DNA from: Myxocyprinus asiaticus
Lineage: Eukaryota; Chordata; Actinopteri; Cypriniformes; Catostomidae
Length of the DNA stretch: 64,000 bases
Direction: 5' to 3'
Assembly: GCF_019703515.2 (NCBI RefSeq)
Contig: NC_059379.1
Span: 26,626,880-26,690,879, forward strand
Shown: piece by piece, positions 23,034-34,349 of the stretch
Position numbering within the stretch: position 1 is the stretch's first letter
How the letters are laid out: each line of letters starts with the position of its first letter
Position numbers and translations under genes: made by a program
The notes under the pieces: generated by a model
What the model was told of the DNA's origin: nothing
Seen by the model: only the letters and a program-made list of their open reading frames with translations
Databases searched by the model: none

Positions 23034-24303
23034 GTGCAATGTCTTTCTGAGTATTCTGGACTGACATGTCAATGAAATAGACTTAAAGGTCTCCAAAAAC
23101 ATTTCTACTTCAAACTTTACTCAACATTAATGGTGATCCTGTCCAGGTGGCCTATAATAAGCCTAGCCTATAAGGCCCATAAGTGTAAACACACATAGTT
23201 GCATGCCAGGGTGCCCTGTTCTTGCCGATTTTTTTTTTTTAAATACAGCAAAGACACAGGTCGAAGTTGCTTTACTGAATTATCCAGGCAACAAAACAAC
23301 CTGAACTCTACTGAAACAGGTAATCTCTGACAAAACAAGATTAATTTGGACCAGTACGCTAGGACTTGACAATACCGATCACTTGATAAATGTTCTATTT
23401 AGCTGTCATCTGTGGCTTGTAATCTGGATTTTGTGCATAAATCTGTTTTTACTCTTTGCCATTTATAATCCTTAGGCTTGTGAGGTTATCGGAAATATAT
23501 CATGCAACATTAATAATTTTGAGTCATTACAATGCATGTTCTGCCAAGAATTTTCCCAAAGTGTAAGCTGGAGGCACCAGACATTGACATAAATCAGTTG
23601 GGTTGCTGGTAGTGAATATTATCTCCAACAAAGGCAGAGTCAAGTACTTTTGCATTACATCTATAATAATAAAGATGGGGTATCTAAGCAAAATTCTGTA
23701 CATGTCTTAACATGAAAATGTATGGCATATCTTCCACAATTACTCAGGTCTATGAAAAGATCTCTTCAATCTTGATATTTAGACTCTCAAACTTTTATTG
23801 GAATGGAATGCAATACACTTGTTGCGCCATCTATTGGGAGAACAATGAACCAGAAATGTCCTCTCTCAGCAAACATTGAGTATAAAATAAAAATACAATA
23901 TTAAAATGCAATCAGATTTTTCAACTAAAATAAAAATTAAGACATATTCAATAGTAAAATAAATAAATAAATAATTAAAAAAAGATCATTTTGCAATAAA
24001 AAAACAGGCATGTTTCCATTCAAATAGGCTTCCAACTTTGTAAGAGAATATGGTTCTGAGATGAAGGCTGCTAATTAATTTGAAAAAAGATTCTGTGTGT
24101 TTGGATAATCTCTCTGTTTAATAGGATCAATGCAGCATGGTCAGCAGCTGAGCCAAATTCTCAGTGACTTACATTAATCCCATATTGTTTGCCATGTGGT
24201 GAGCAGGCCACAGCAGGTGCCACTCTCACTTAATATACTTTCTAAAATCCACTGAGGCTTACTGCTATTCACAGCCTGCAGACAAGTGGAGATAAATTAT
24301 AGC
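23034..24303. other. Non-coding
   Basis: AT-rich sequence between a TTAA element and the pts remnant. No gene or RNA is recognised. Confidence 0.5.
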
Positions 24304-25360
24304 CTATTCACCTCTGTATACCACTAAATTTTTTCTGTTTCTTGCACTTTTATCTCATAGAGCATGTTGGGTGGGAGAAGCTTTGCCACGCTGTCCCAAA
24401 TATAGACAGACAGGTTTTCTGTGGTGCTGAATGAAACAAATAAACATGGCATAAAAAGATAAAAAAAAAAAAAAAACAATTGTTTCATGCTAGATATGTG
24501 ACAAAAAGACATGCCCGAGGTGCACAGCCATACCTGACGACATTAGCAAAATATGGGACATCGAGGTCCAGATTTTTATGGTCAAGCGGTTTCATGATTG
24601 CCTCCTAAAACATACTAACCACATTTGCATATTTATAAGTCACTTTTTATATGCTTGAGTTTTAAGAGTCTTTACAATTGTTCTTAAAAGACAGAAGAAG
24701 AAGATTATTAATTATATTAGATACGGTTTTCATTTTTCCAACCAGGTCATTGTGGAATGTCAGGTTAAAAAAGAAGCCTAATTTAGCTGAATTTACCCCC
24801 TTCTTTATTATATTGTTTTTTTTTTATGCAAGAATGACATGATAGTGACACAAAAGGCAAGTTCACATTCAATGAAAGCCTACATTTTATACACAGTGGA
24901 GTATTCTTATTTATTCTTAACAAATCAGAATGTTCAGAGAGGGCCTTACCTCAATATTCTTCTTTAGATCAGTAAGGTTCATTACCATTCCAGTGTTTCT
25001 GTCAATCTACAAAGACAGATAAGTGTGTTTATTTATGTATATTTACATATATTTAAATTGCTCTAGTTTCTCCAATATAGCATGATAAATGTGCATGCTG
25101 CAATTTTGTGAAATGTTAATTGTGCAAGTAGACATTACTGTGCCACCTCTTTCCCCGAACAGTAACATCAACTGTAAAACACAATATTTATATTTTATTA
25201 ATGTATCTGGACCGAATATGTAAGTTAAACATTTCTAAGTCTAACAATGTAACCATAATAGAGTGGTGCATGCACCTCACCTTTATAGTTATGTCCATGG
25301 CCATTAGGATTGTTGCATTTTCCAAATATTCTTTAATTTTCATCATCACTTAATGTTTTA
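24304..25360 (-). pseudogene. pts: 6-pyruvoyl-tetrahydropterin synthase, disrupted copy
   Basis: PTS converts dihydroneopterin triphosphate to 6-pyruvoyl-tetrahydropterin, the second step of BH4 synthesis; in fish it also feeds pteridine pigments. - strand exons: 25281-25360, 25147-25171, 24950-25006, 24534-24604, and a last exon from 24426. Junctions are GT-AG and exon sizes of 80, 57 and 71 nt equal those I recall for human exons 2, 4 and 5. Seen: GKCNNPNGHGHNY (catalytic Cys and two Zn-binding His), [24 protein letters not shown] (catalytic Asp-His) and VYIWD. Breaks: TAA at 25335-25333 in place of Leu after SDDEN; exon 3 is 25 nt rather than the expected 23; one A is missing in a run near 24329-24334, so the ORF stops at 24324 instead of 24304, losing the normal C-terminus. 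Exon 1 was not found. A cryptic acceptor could rescue exon 3, but not the other lesions. Assembly error remains possible. Confidence 0.85.
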
Positions 25361-25664
25361 CTCAAATGAATAAAGAAAATTGCAAGATTTATTTGAAAAA
25401 AGGATTAACAAGATATTGTTATAGCGACAACAATTTATTGATAAGTCAACACAAGGTCATATACAAATACAATTCCCATAATTCCTTTTTGACGCAACAT
25501 ATTTCCATCTTCCGGCAACAGTTCACACAAACACAAATAATTCAAACAGGTCTTTGGAATTAATAATGTGCATGGATTTGAAGTACTGTAGTACCATTGC
25601 GTCAATTGTGTGTTAGAAGCCGAAACCTGGTTTCTTAGAATTCACAATGTGCTTTAAAACTCAG
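25361..25664. other. Remnant of pts intron 1 or upstream DNA
   Basis: No exon 1-like coding sequence is seen. It ends with CTCAG (25660-25664), the target duplication of the LTR element. Confidence 0.45.
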
Positions 25665-26029
25665 TGTAACAAAACTTCACACAGGGAGGGAAGGAGGACA
25701 CAGGGAACCGGGTTTCTTCAGTCTCAGGTAAGGCTTTTTAATTGTCAACTCTTCTGAGCTTACAGCTTCACAATAACTCAATAGCTTCACAATAACGCAT
25801 TAGCTTCACAATAACTCTTTAGCTTCACATTAACACATCAACTACTCAGCGGGACTCTAGTTCTCTGCTCTCTCTCTCCTTCTTGTCGGTGGCGTGGTCC
25901 TTTTATACCGTTCTCCCCAAGCTCACTGCAACTAGAAACAGGTGTTAATCATAATCTGGCTCAGGTGTATGCACCCTTACCGCTTTCTCTCTCTCCGGGC
26001 GGACGCTCGACCATGCCCCCACTGCCACA
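25665..26029 (-). repeat. 3-prime LTR of the Gmr1-like element
   Basis: 365 bp, near-identical to 29197-29548 apart from small indels. A purine-rich tract (GAGTGGGGA in - strand sense) lies just inside, consistent with a polypurine tract. Confidence 0.88.
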
Positions 26030-26489
26030 TATCCCCACTCGTGGCCCAAGTGGAACCCCAGATACCGTACCTCCACCCATCCAATCGCACACTTCTTGGG
26101 GTTTGCTGTGAGTCCCATACAGACCCGTCGCTCTTAGGAACTAAAACAACCAGGCTGGACCAATCACTGTGGGATTCCTCTATTACCCCCATATCGAGCA
26201 TTGCATCCAATTCTTCCTGGACAATTTTCTTTTTGTGCTCGGGCAATCGGTAGGGATGGCTACGTACCACCACCCCTGGCTCAGTCTTGATGTGGTGCTG
26301 GATGAGGTTTATACGACCCGGTACAGGGGAAAACACGTCTGCAAACTCCTTTTGCAACTTGGCAACCTCTGCGAGTTGATACGGTGAGAGGTGGTCTCCG
26401 CAAGTGACCGGGTTGATATGTTTGTGTTTTGTATTCACCTCCGGCCTGAGCTCCGCCCTCTCCGGAACTACCGTAGCCACAGGGACCAC
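25977..26489 (-). pseudogene. Gmr1-like reverse transcriptase start, core deleted
   Basis: The frame shows the approach to the RT (QKEFADVFS, RSHPYRLPEHKKK, MGVIEESHSDWSS, VLVPKSDGSV). It then jumps directly to unrelated residues and the tail before the LTR. The fingers/palm with the DD motif and the RNase H are absent. The position 3-prime of the integrase is the main evidence for Gmr1-type order. Confidence 0.82.
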
Positions 26490-26843
26490 CTCCCTCCATA
26501 ATTTCAGGAGGTTGAGGTGATATATTTGACATTTGCCCCCTCTATCGGTTCGCTTTACCTCATAATCGAGATCCCCACTCGTCGTGTGACCTCAAAGGGT
26601 CCTTGCCATTTGGCGAGTAATATGGAGCCCGATGTGGGGAGTAATATGAGTACCTTATCTCCAAGTGCAAATTCCCCCAGCCGAGTTCCCCTATTATACA
26701 GTCGGCTCTGTCGTTCTTGAGCTTGGAGCAAATTCTCCTGCGTTAGTTGCCCCAAGGTGTGGAGTTTTGCTCTAAGATCAAGAACGTATTGAATTTCATT
26801 CTTACTGTTTGAAGGTCCCTCCTCCCAAGCTTCGCGTATGACG

Positions 26844-27714
26844 TCAAGCACGGCGCAGGCGTTGCCCATACAGCAGCTCGAATAGGGAAAACCCAGTGGA
26901 GGCTTGTGGGACCTCTCGTACTGCGAATAACAGGGGATCAAGCCATTTGTCCCAATTTTTTGCATCCTCGTGCACGAGCTTACGAATCATGTTTTTAAGG
27001 GTTTTATTAAATCGCTCCACCAGACCATCTGTCTGTGGATGGTAAACGCTGGTGCGAATTGACTTAATGCCCAATAATTCGTAAAGCTTGCGTAGTGTCC
27101 GTGACATAAAGGTTGTGCCCTGATCGGTGAGGATTTCTTTCAGAATTCCCACCCGGGAGATTATTTTGAAGAGTGCCTCTGCAACACTACGTGCTGAGAT
27201 GCTGCGTAGAGGCACTGCTTTCGGATATCGCGTTGCATAGTCCACTAGGACTAATACAAAGCGATGTCCGTGTGCTGACCGCTGTAATGGCCCGACGATG
27301 TCCATGCCAATTCTCTCGAAGGGGACCTCAATCAGCGGAAGGGGGTGCAATGGTGCTTTTGGGGTGGCCGGTGGATTCACTAGCTGACATTCGTGGCATG
27401 CCACCAATGCCCGGCCAATAAAAATGGGCTATTAGTCGGTTCAGTGTTTTTCTTTCCCCTAAGTGACCCACCATCGGATTATAATGAGCTGCCTGGAACA
27501 CCATTTCCCAGCGGCTCCGACGTATTAAGAGCTGTGTTGTATCTTCCTTTGTTTGAGCATCCTGCATCACTCTATACAACCGCTCATTTATAATTGCGAA
27601 ATAGGGATATGAAAGTGCGACATTCAGCCAGAGTTGTTGACCATCGATCACTCTCACTTGGTCGAAGGCGTGCTTGAGGGTTTCGTCTCGTGACTGCTCC
27701 AAAGGGAAATCCAC
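26844..27714 (-). pseudogene. Gmr1-like integrase
   Basis: Two overlapping frames form the integrase. 27714-27328 holds the zinc-binding start (HYNPMVGHLGERKTLNRLI). 27407-26844 holds the rest of the zinc finger (CHEC) and the DDE core. In the latter frame the catalytic residues are D36 (GMDIVG), D95 (LTDQGTTF) and E131 (DGLVERF), with the usual 35-residue gap between the last two. A frameshift near 27400 separates finger from core. Confidence 0.85.
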
Positions 27715-28180
27715 TTTGGGAAATCCCCTGAGGATGGGAGGGGCTGCAGCCTCTCCCCCCCCCCCCCCACATCATCCTGACGTGGAGCTGATGAAGACGG
27801 CCCCGGCTCCGCCTCCCTGCCAGAGCATCGCACATTTCACATCTCGTCGCTTTTGTGCAGGACCCATCTGCGCATATTCCTTTTAATACATTTCTGAATT
27901 CAGGCCAATTAGTCCCCAAAATCAGTGGATGGGTGAGGCGGGAACTAACCGTGGCCTCCACTCTATGTTTTGTTCCCCGAAATTTGATCACACGGGTCAC
28001 CACGGGGTAATTGTGAATATCCCCATGCGCACACTTCACCCTCACACTTTTGGTTGTGCCCAAAGCCTCGTGTTGAACCAAGCATTGGTGGATAGTGGTC
28101 TGATTACAAGGCTTGGTGTGTACTCCCCTTGACCGGTACCCTGTACCCTCCAACCCGATCGGGAGCAGCCTGTGGAGCAT
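27584..28180 (-). pseudogene. Gmr1-like protease region
   Basis: This - strand frame carries CNQTTIHQCLV and LTHPLILGTNWPEF, conserved in the aspartic protease segment of fish gypsy elements. The D-S/T-G catalytic triplet expected just before CNQTT is not visible: T-K-P stands there. The module is probably inactive and frame-broken. Confidence 0.6.
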
Positions 28181-28644
28181 CGGGGATCTGGACTACAGTT
28201 CCCAGCCCCAGTACACTGTACAGTACACTGATCCTGGAAGTGTTCCATATTCCTGCAACGCCAGCAGGCCGGCCCAGGCACTACCCCAGCACTTGAGGCG
28301 GCATGTGTATCACCTGAGGGGGAGAGCGGGAAGGCACTGAAGTTGCCGGGAAAGGGATAAACCGGCACAAGTGAGGAACCAGCTTTGGCGGCGGGTTTCC
28401 ACGCCCCCGGGGTGCAGGAACAGGGCCTGGAGAGAGGACAGAGTGAGAGGGGAGGGGGGAGAGAGGGCTCTTCCACCCTTGGGCATGCCACCATATGGTT
28501 CTCGGCTAGCTGGACCGCTTCCTCCAGCGACGCCGGGTGATGGCACTGGACCCACTACGCCACCCCTTCTGGAAGCCGGCAGATCAGTTGTTCCAGCACC
28601 ACTTGGTCGATAATTCCCTCGATGTCGCGGTCCCCCGCCAGTAG

Positions 28645-29193
28645 CTATTTCTGGCAGGCGTCAGGGAGACGTTGAGAGAAGGCAAACGAGTGGCCGGTCC
28701 TCTCCAACTTCATCGACCGGAAGAGCTGGCGGAGTTGTTCTGGGCTCTGGTCAACCCGCTGCAGGATGGTTTTCTTCAAGACAACGTAGGCCAGGAGACT
28801 AGCTGCCGGCAGTTGTTGAGCTGTGAGCTGGGCCTCCCCGGACAACAAAGGGATAAGCCGGGCCACCCACTGAGCACGTGGCCAATGCCAGATCTCGCCG
28901 GTTTGCTCAAACATGTCGAGGAAGGCTTCAGGGGCATCTTCCACGGCCATCTTCACGAGTGAGGGTGAGGGCAAGGGACTAGTGTTGACCGGGGTGGCAG
29001 CCAGGGCTTTTTCCTGGCCGAGGAGGCTTCGGATCGCCTGCCAGTACTCTGCTTGAGCCCTGAGGATCTCATAGAAGCGACGACCCTGGTCCTGACGGAC
29101 CTCAAGCAGGGCCTGATGGTGGGAGTGGTGCAGGCCGGCAAGGGACTTCATGGGGCATACTTCCTTTGTTTCCATGTTCCCGGGATTCGGCAC
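28645..29193 (-). pseudogene. Gmr1-like gag, N-terminal part
   Basis: An open frame of 182 codons starts just inside the 5-prime LTR. It contains a helical retroviral-type gag region (for example FLDMFEQTGEIWHWPRAQWV) typical of fish gypsy gag. It ends at a stop after LPDACQK. A downstream frame holds a zinc knuckle CX2CX4HX4C at 28266-28225, so the gag is split by a frame break. Confidence 0.75.
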
Positions 29194-29196
29194 CAG

Positions 29197-29548
29197 TGTA
29201 ACAAAACTTCACACAGGGAGGGAAGGAGGACACAGGGAACCGGGTTTCTTCAGTCTCAGGTAAGGCTTTTTAATTGTCAACTCTTCTGAGCTTAAAGCTT
29301 CACAATAGCTCAATAGCTTCACAATAACTCATTAGCTTCACAATAACTCTTTAGCTTCACATTAACACATCAACTACTCAGCAGGACTCTAGATCTCTGG
29401 CTGTCTCACTCCTTCTCGTCGGTGGCGTGGTCCTTTTAAACCACTCTCAACTAGAAACAGGTTTTAATCATAATCTGGCTCAGGTGTATGCACCCTTACC
29501 ACTTTCTCTCTCTCCGGGTGGATGCTCGACCACGCCCCCACTGCCACA
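29197..29548 (-). repeat. 5-prime LTR of the Gmr1-like element
   Basis: 352 bp copy of the LTR. It is followed on the - strand by one spacer base and the primer-binding site complementary to a tRNA 3-prime end of tRNA-Phe type (approximate match). Confidence 0.85.
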
Positions 29549-29615
29549 CTCAGAAACAGCATTTGTTTATTTATATTTCCTTTGTAATCAATGGCAAGCA
29601 CTGAAACTCAGGGTA

Positions 29616-30507
29616 GGGTTGCACCAGCTGTGCGTAAAGTCTTATGTAAGTTGGGACGTAAAGTTCACATCAAGGGCTTAGTAAATACTAGTTAGTTTGT
29701 AACTAAGTCAGTGCTTAATTTGGTTGCACCACCTGTTCTTAAGTCAAGACTTAACTAGTAGGTTGTAAGCTCTCTGTATAGTAATGCGTAGTCGCATAAT
29801 ATGACGTTTACTTGTATTGATCCAATAAACAGCCTTCAAATTTGACACACAAGTGTTAAAAAGCTGTGAATTTCAGTTTGATCTTGTTACAGTTGACGTT
29901 CAAACCTTGTTTGCTCACGTAACTGTCAACTGTAATAAATTATATCCCCATTGAAATACAATACATAATAAAAGTAGATTTGATAAATAGTATATTTGCC
30001 CTGTGTAAATAACAATATATAGGAACTGGTATCTAAAATAAATGAGGGGTGATAAATAAATACTAATACAACAGGCTGGAAAAATAGACATTTATTCATT
30101 TTAATTTCCTATATATATTTTGGATGTGTTGAAACTTGACACCCGGCGACACACCCTGAAATCTGCACCGTTAGAATGGTTTCATGCTGAAGAGCTGCTT
30201 AAAAGAATGTTTTTTCTCTCTCTCGTAAACGAGTGTAAATGTCAACATCATACCGTATGTCGAAATGATTGATGCCTGTCACGCAAAGCATGAGCTCATT
30301 GATTTCATAAAATATCAGTCCGCTTTTTCATTCCAACTGTTACTCCTGGTCAGAGGCTTCTGTAAATATTGAGTTTATATGTAGGGTTATGTTCTACCTA
30401 AGTTTAATGGTGCAACGCTCAAATATTTAGTAGTGCATAAATTGTGACTTAGTGCCTATTTACTAACTAGTCTAAGTTGTAAAGTATGTATAGCTGGTGC
30501 AGCTGGC
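29616..30507. mobile_element. MITE with GCACCAGCT termini
   Basis: The left end GGGTTGCACCAGCTGTG and right end TAGCTGGTGCAGCTGGCCC are inverted, about 890 bp apart, with further matching CTAGT/AAGT motifs inside. There is no coding capacity. Boundaries are approximate. Confidence 0.55.
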
Positions 30508-30955
30508 CCCTGCACTCGTGTGATGTACCCGATACGCCCAGCTGTATTCTCAACATTGGCCATTTTCTTCTTACAGAACTGATTAGGACACTGTGTATGT
30601 CTATAACACCTTCTATACAAAACAACTAAACTGTATTATCGGTACACAACACATTTCTGATTTTATTCGGTTTTGCGGAGGCGTGGCTTAATGGAGCCAC
30701 CTCTCATATGCGGGGCATTTCATGTTTAATCGATTATTGTGTGACATCAGCAGTTTTCACGTGCATGATTCTTCTCTTTTGCATCATGTGTCTTCTAGCA
30801 TCTGCTCAGCGAAATGTCTAGAAAATGTCAAATTATTAACGTTTTTGAAAATGTTAAATCATAAATTCTTTATAAACTCTTCATAAATGTAGGCCTATGT
30901 GTTTTTTAACGAAATTACCAAATGTCTATAGTTTGTGTGACTGATAATGTAATAA

Positions 30956-30990
<35 letters not shown>

Positions 30991-31188
30991 GTTACCAGTT
31001 TATTTGGAATATTCATTAGGAATACTTATTAAGGGGAACAGAAAACTTTATCATGAACTAACAATGAACAGTAATTTTTACAGCATTTATTAATCTAGGT
31101 TAATGTTAATTTATAAATGGGTCATTCTCATGAAATCTGTCAAAAAAATGTCCTGATCATATTTAGCCCCAAATCAATACTATGTACA

Positions 31189-31223
<35 letters not shown>

Positions 31224-31228
31224 ATATA
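30508..31228. other. Non-coding with (AAT)n and (TA)n tracts
   Basis: (AAT)n at about 30952-30990 and (TA)n at 31191-31220. No gene is seen. Confidence 0.55.
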
Positions 31229-32310
31229 CACTGATCAGCCACAGACAGGTGAAGTGTCAAACCACAGACAGGTGAAGTGAATAACATTTATTATCTCATT
31301 ACAATGGCACCTGACAAGGCAGCAATATTAGGCAGCAAGAAAACAGTCAGTTTTTGAATTTCATGTGTTGGAAGCAGGACAAATGGGCAAGCGCAAGGAT
31401 CTGAGCGACTTTGACAAGGGCCAAATTGTGATGGCTAGACGACTGGGTCAGAGCATCTCCAAAATGGCAGGTGTTGTGGGGTGTTCCCGGAATGCAGTGG
31501 TTAGTACTGACCAAAAGTGTTCCAAGGAAGGACAACCGCTGAACCGGGTCATAGGCGCCCAAGGCTCATTGATGTGCATGGGGAGCGAAGGCTAGCCCGT
31601 CTGGTTCGATCCCACAGAAGAGCTACTGTAGCACAAATTGCTGAAAAACTTAATGCTGGCCATGATAGAAAGGTGTCGGAATACACAGTTCAGTAGCCGC
31701 AGACAGGTCAGAGTGCCCATGCTGACCCCTGTCCACCACAGAAAGCGCCTATAATGGGCATGTGAGTGTCAGAACTGGACCATGGATCAATGGCCTGGTC
31801 TGATGAATCACATTTCTTTTAGATCATGTGGACAGCCGGGTGCGTGTGCGTCATTTACCTGGGGAATGAGTGCAGGATGCACCTTGGGAAGAAGGCGGGC
31901 CAGAGGAGGCAGTGTGATGTTCTGGGCAATGTTCTGCTGGGAAACCTTGGGTCCTGGCATTCATGTGGATGTTACTTTGACACGTACCACCTACTTAAAG
32001 ATTGTTGCAGACCACGTACACCCCTTCATGGCAACGGTATTCCCTGATGGCAGTGGCCTCTTTCAGCAGGATAATGCGCCCTGCCACACTGCAAAAATTG
32101 TTCAGGAATGGTTTGTGGAACATGACAAAGAGTTCAAGGTGTTGTCTTGGCCTCCAAATTCCCCAGATCTCAAGTGTGATCCATGGAGGCTCCACCTCGC
32201 AACTTACAGGACTTAAAGAATCTGCTGCTAACATCTCGGTGCCAGAAACCACAGGACACCTTCAGAGTTCTTGTGGAGTCCATGCGTTGACGGGTCAGAG
32301 CTGTGCGTAA
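31229..32310 (+). pseudogene. Tc1-like transposon with decayed transposase
   Basis: This is a different Tc1 family from the elements at 0.9-8.6 and 44.7-45.4 kb. The left end CACTGATCAGCC follows TA (31227-31228). The transposase starts at 31383 ([16 protein letters not shown]...) with its helix-turn-helix. The catalytic domain follows in shifting frames: W-S-D-E (near 31797), QQDNAPCHT (second Asp, near 32080) and NSPDL (near 32160). Several frameshifts and stops break it. No 3-prime inverted repeat is seen, so the right end is probably lost. Confidence 0.85.
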
Positions 32311-33106
32311 TTGTCATGAAAATAATCTCACAATTTACAAAATCGTAATGTCCCTAAAATAAGTTACATTTTTTAATGCAAAGACTATTTTTTTTTTCAT
32401 TTTATTTTTTCATTTTATTTTTTCAAAAAAAATACTTTACAAGTTGTAACAAGTGTACACGTTTCACAGGTTTATTGTAACAGTTTTAGTGAGAATCTCC
32501 CAGTTATTCTATTGTTAATTGTTTGTTCATGTTAATTAAGTAATGTTATGTATGCTATGTTATGTTATGTTATGTATTAATGTTAATTTTCTATCTAAAA
32601 ATGTGTTAGAATTTGTAGAAATCTACATTAACCAAAATTAATAACTACTGTAAAATCATTGTTCACTGTTTTTATTAATTATAAAGTGGTAAAATTCGTA
32701 CATTATGAATCCCCCATTAACAGTGCTATAACAAATCAATTCAATGCATGTCTTAAAAGCTAAATGTAATGACGCATTTACCCTAAAATTACATTTAGAT
32801 GTACTTATAATGTGCTTATTGTTGTCATGTACTTACTTAATATGAGTAAATATGGACAATGACAAACATGCCATACTCTACATCACCCCTGTACATTTTA
32901 CTACAGCAAATTAGTTTTATAACAGTATGTTACCGTATTGTGACTTAATCCAAATGCATCAAATAAGATCAAGAGGTCCCCTGCCGTTACATAAGCTCAT
33001 GGTCTAAGTCACTCTTTCAAGACTAAGACAAACATGAAATATTCTGGGAAATCTCTCACTATCAAATCAAAAGACAGTACAGCCATAATCACGACTATAT
33101 CCCCTC
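32311..33106. other. Non-coding upstream of rcvrn
   Basis: AT-rich with T/A runs (32380-32440), a (TTATG)n-like patch (32545-32572) and repeat debris with TTAATG motifs. No gene is seen. Confidence 0.5.
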
Positions 33107-33139
33107 TAATCCCCAGCAGTGCTCAATTAAGTTTAAATA
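33107..33139 (+). promoter_or_regulatory. Candidate photoreceptor promoter motifs
   Basis: TAATCC (33107-33112) matches the CRX/OTX site. CAATTAAG (33124-33131) matches the PCE1/Ret1 photoreceptor element. TTTAAATA (33132-33139) could serve as a TATA-like box. They lie 87-119 bp before the recoverin start codon. Motif matches only; activity is inferred. Confidence 0.5.
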
Positions 33140-33225
33140 GCAGACAACGTTATCATCCTGGACAGCTAGTGAGGATCTGAAAAGTTACTTTCAAGGAGCC
33201 CTTGTGTCAAAGGGTTTTTCACAAA

Positions 33226-34265
33226 ATGGGCAATGCAAAAAGTGGAGCCATTTCCAAAGACCTTCTGGAGGAGCTGAAAATGAACACAAAGTACACCGAG
33301 GAACAGCTTTATGCTTGGTACCAGAAGTTCTTGAAGGAGTGCCCTACTGGTCGCATCAGTCGGGAACAGTTTGAGAATATCTACGCCAGCTTCTTCCCTG
33401 ATGCAGACCCAAAAGCTTATGCTCAGCACGTGTTCAGAAGCTTTGACTCCAACAGTGATGGGACACTGGACTTCAAAGAATACATTGTGGCTCTGCATCT
33501 GACATCCTCGGGGAAGACTGTTCAGAAACTGGAGTGGGCGTTTGCATTGTATGATGTGGACAGGAATGGCACCATTACAAAAAATGAGATACATGAAATT
33601 GTGAAGGTGAGTGCAAGATAGTAAATTAGCATTGCAGATTGGTTTATTTGATGTAATTCTGTACATATACAGTACAGTACATTGTACTTTTGAAAAGCTC
33701 CCTGATAAACTCTCTAATTGCAAATGTGGTTTAATCTGTTCATCTGTTCTTCTGCTCCTGTTTACTGTAGTTTGTGTTGATTCTTCTTTGTAGTCAATAT
33801 TCAACATGATATCTAAAGAAGACCAGAAAAACCTTCCAGATGATGAGAACACTCCAGAAAAACGAACAGATAAAATTTGGAATTTTTTTGGGAAAAAAGA
33901 AAATGGTAAGTCATTTTAAGTATGCATGACATCATAAATGCATTAGATAAAAAAAGAGTATTAAATGACACACCAGCTAACGCTTGAAAAACTAAATGTT
34001 ACAAGAAGATGTACAGTAAGGAAAAAACATGCAATATTGAATAACCTTTGAATTTTGTAGAATGCTTTTTCTCTGCATTGTTGTTCAGTATTGTGTGGTT
34101 AAAGAAGGTGAAACTAACAGGTCCAATCCAAATCTTTGCCTGTCAGGTAAAATAACAGAGGGAGAGTTCATTCAAGGAGTAATGGATAATAAGAATATTC
34201 TCCGCCTCATTCAGTTTGATGAACCCCAAAAGGTCCAAGAAAGGCTCAAAGAGAAGAAGCAATAA
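33226..34265 (+). CDS. rcvrn: Recoverin/visinin-family neuronal calcium sensor
   Basis: This calcium-myristoyl switch protein of photoreceptors binds rhodopsin kinase at high Ca2+ and delays rhodopsin phosphorylation. Exons 33226-33606, 33794-33905 and 34147-34265 have GT-AG junctions and yield 203 aa (family about 200). The start is chosen because MGNAKSGA gives the N-myristoylation signal with Gly2. EF1 is disabled by C39-P40, as in recoverin. EF2 loop 74-85 (DSNSDG...E) and EF3 loop 110-121 (DVDRNG...E) look functional. EF4 (160-171) begins with Gly and is degenerate. Exon 1 covers EF1-EF3. Some residues (HLTSSGKT, DVDRNG, EGEFI) recall cone visinin, so the exact paralogue is open. The gene converges on glp2r about 2 kb downstream. 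No defect is seen. Confidence 0.95.
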
Positions 34266-34343
34266 CATTTTTAATTAATTCTGACTTTGTGATAGTACTT
34301 ATCTGTTTGTTTGTTTTTTAGTTTGATCTGATTATTTTAAATA

Positions 34344-34349
34344 ATTAAA
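34344..34349 (+). promoter_or_regulatory. Possible rcvrn polyadenylation signal
   Basis: ATTAAA 79 bp after the stop codon, followed by a GT-rich stretch (34351-34367). It is the nearest plausible signal. Confidence 0.4.

Larger units (their letters stand above)
25665..29548 (-). mobile_element. Gmr1-like Ty3/gypsy LTR retrotransposon, internally deleted
   Basis: Two LTRs (25665-26029 and 29197-29548) start and end with the TG...CA pair, and CTCAG duplications flank the element (25660-25664 and 29549-29553). On the - strand the order is gag, CCHC knuckle, protease region, integrase, then the start of the reverse transcriptase. Integrase before RT is the Ty1/copia-like order reported for the Gmr1 group of deuterostome Ty3/gypsy elements. 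A primer-binding site (TGGTGCCGAATCCCGGG, near 29195-29179) adjoins the 5-prime LTR. The RT core and RNase H are missing, so the element is 3.9 kb and non-autonomous. Confidence 0.9.

Noticed and set aside
28080..28132. ALVDSG motif on the + strand resembling an aspartic protease active site
   Set aside because: It is on the strand opposite to all other element genes; coincidental.
25942..29681. Many + strand ORFs across the LTR element
   Set aside because: Shadows of the - strand gag and pol frames.
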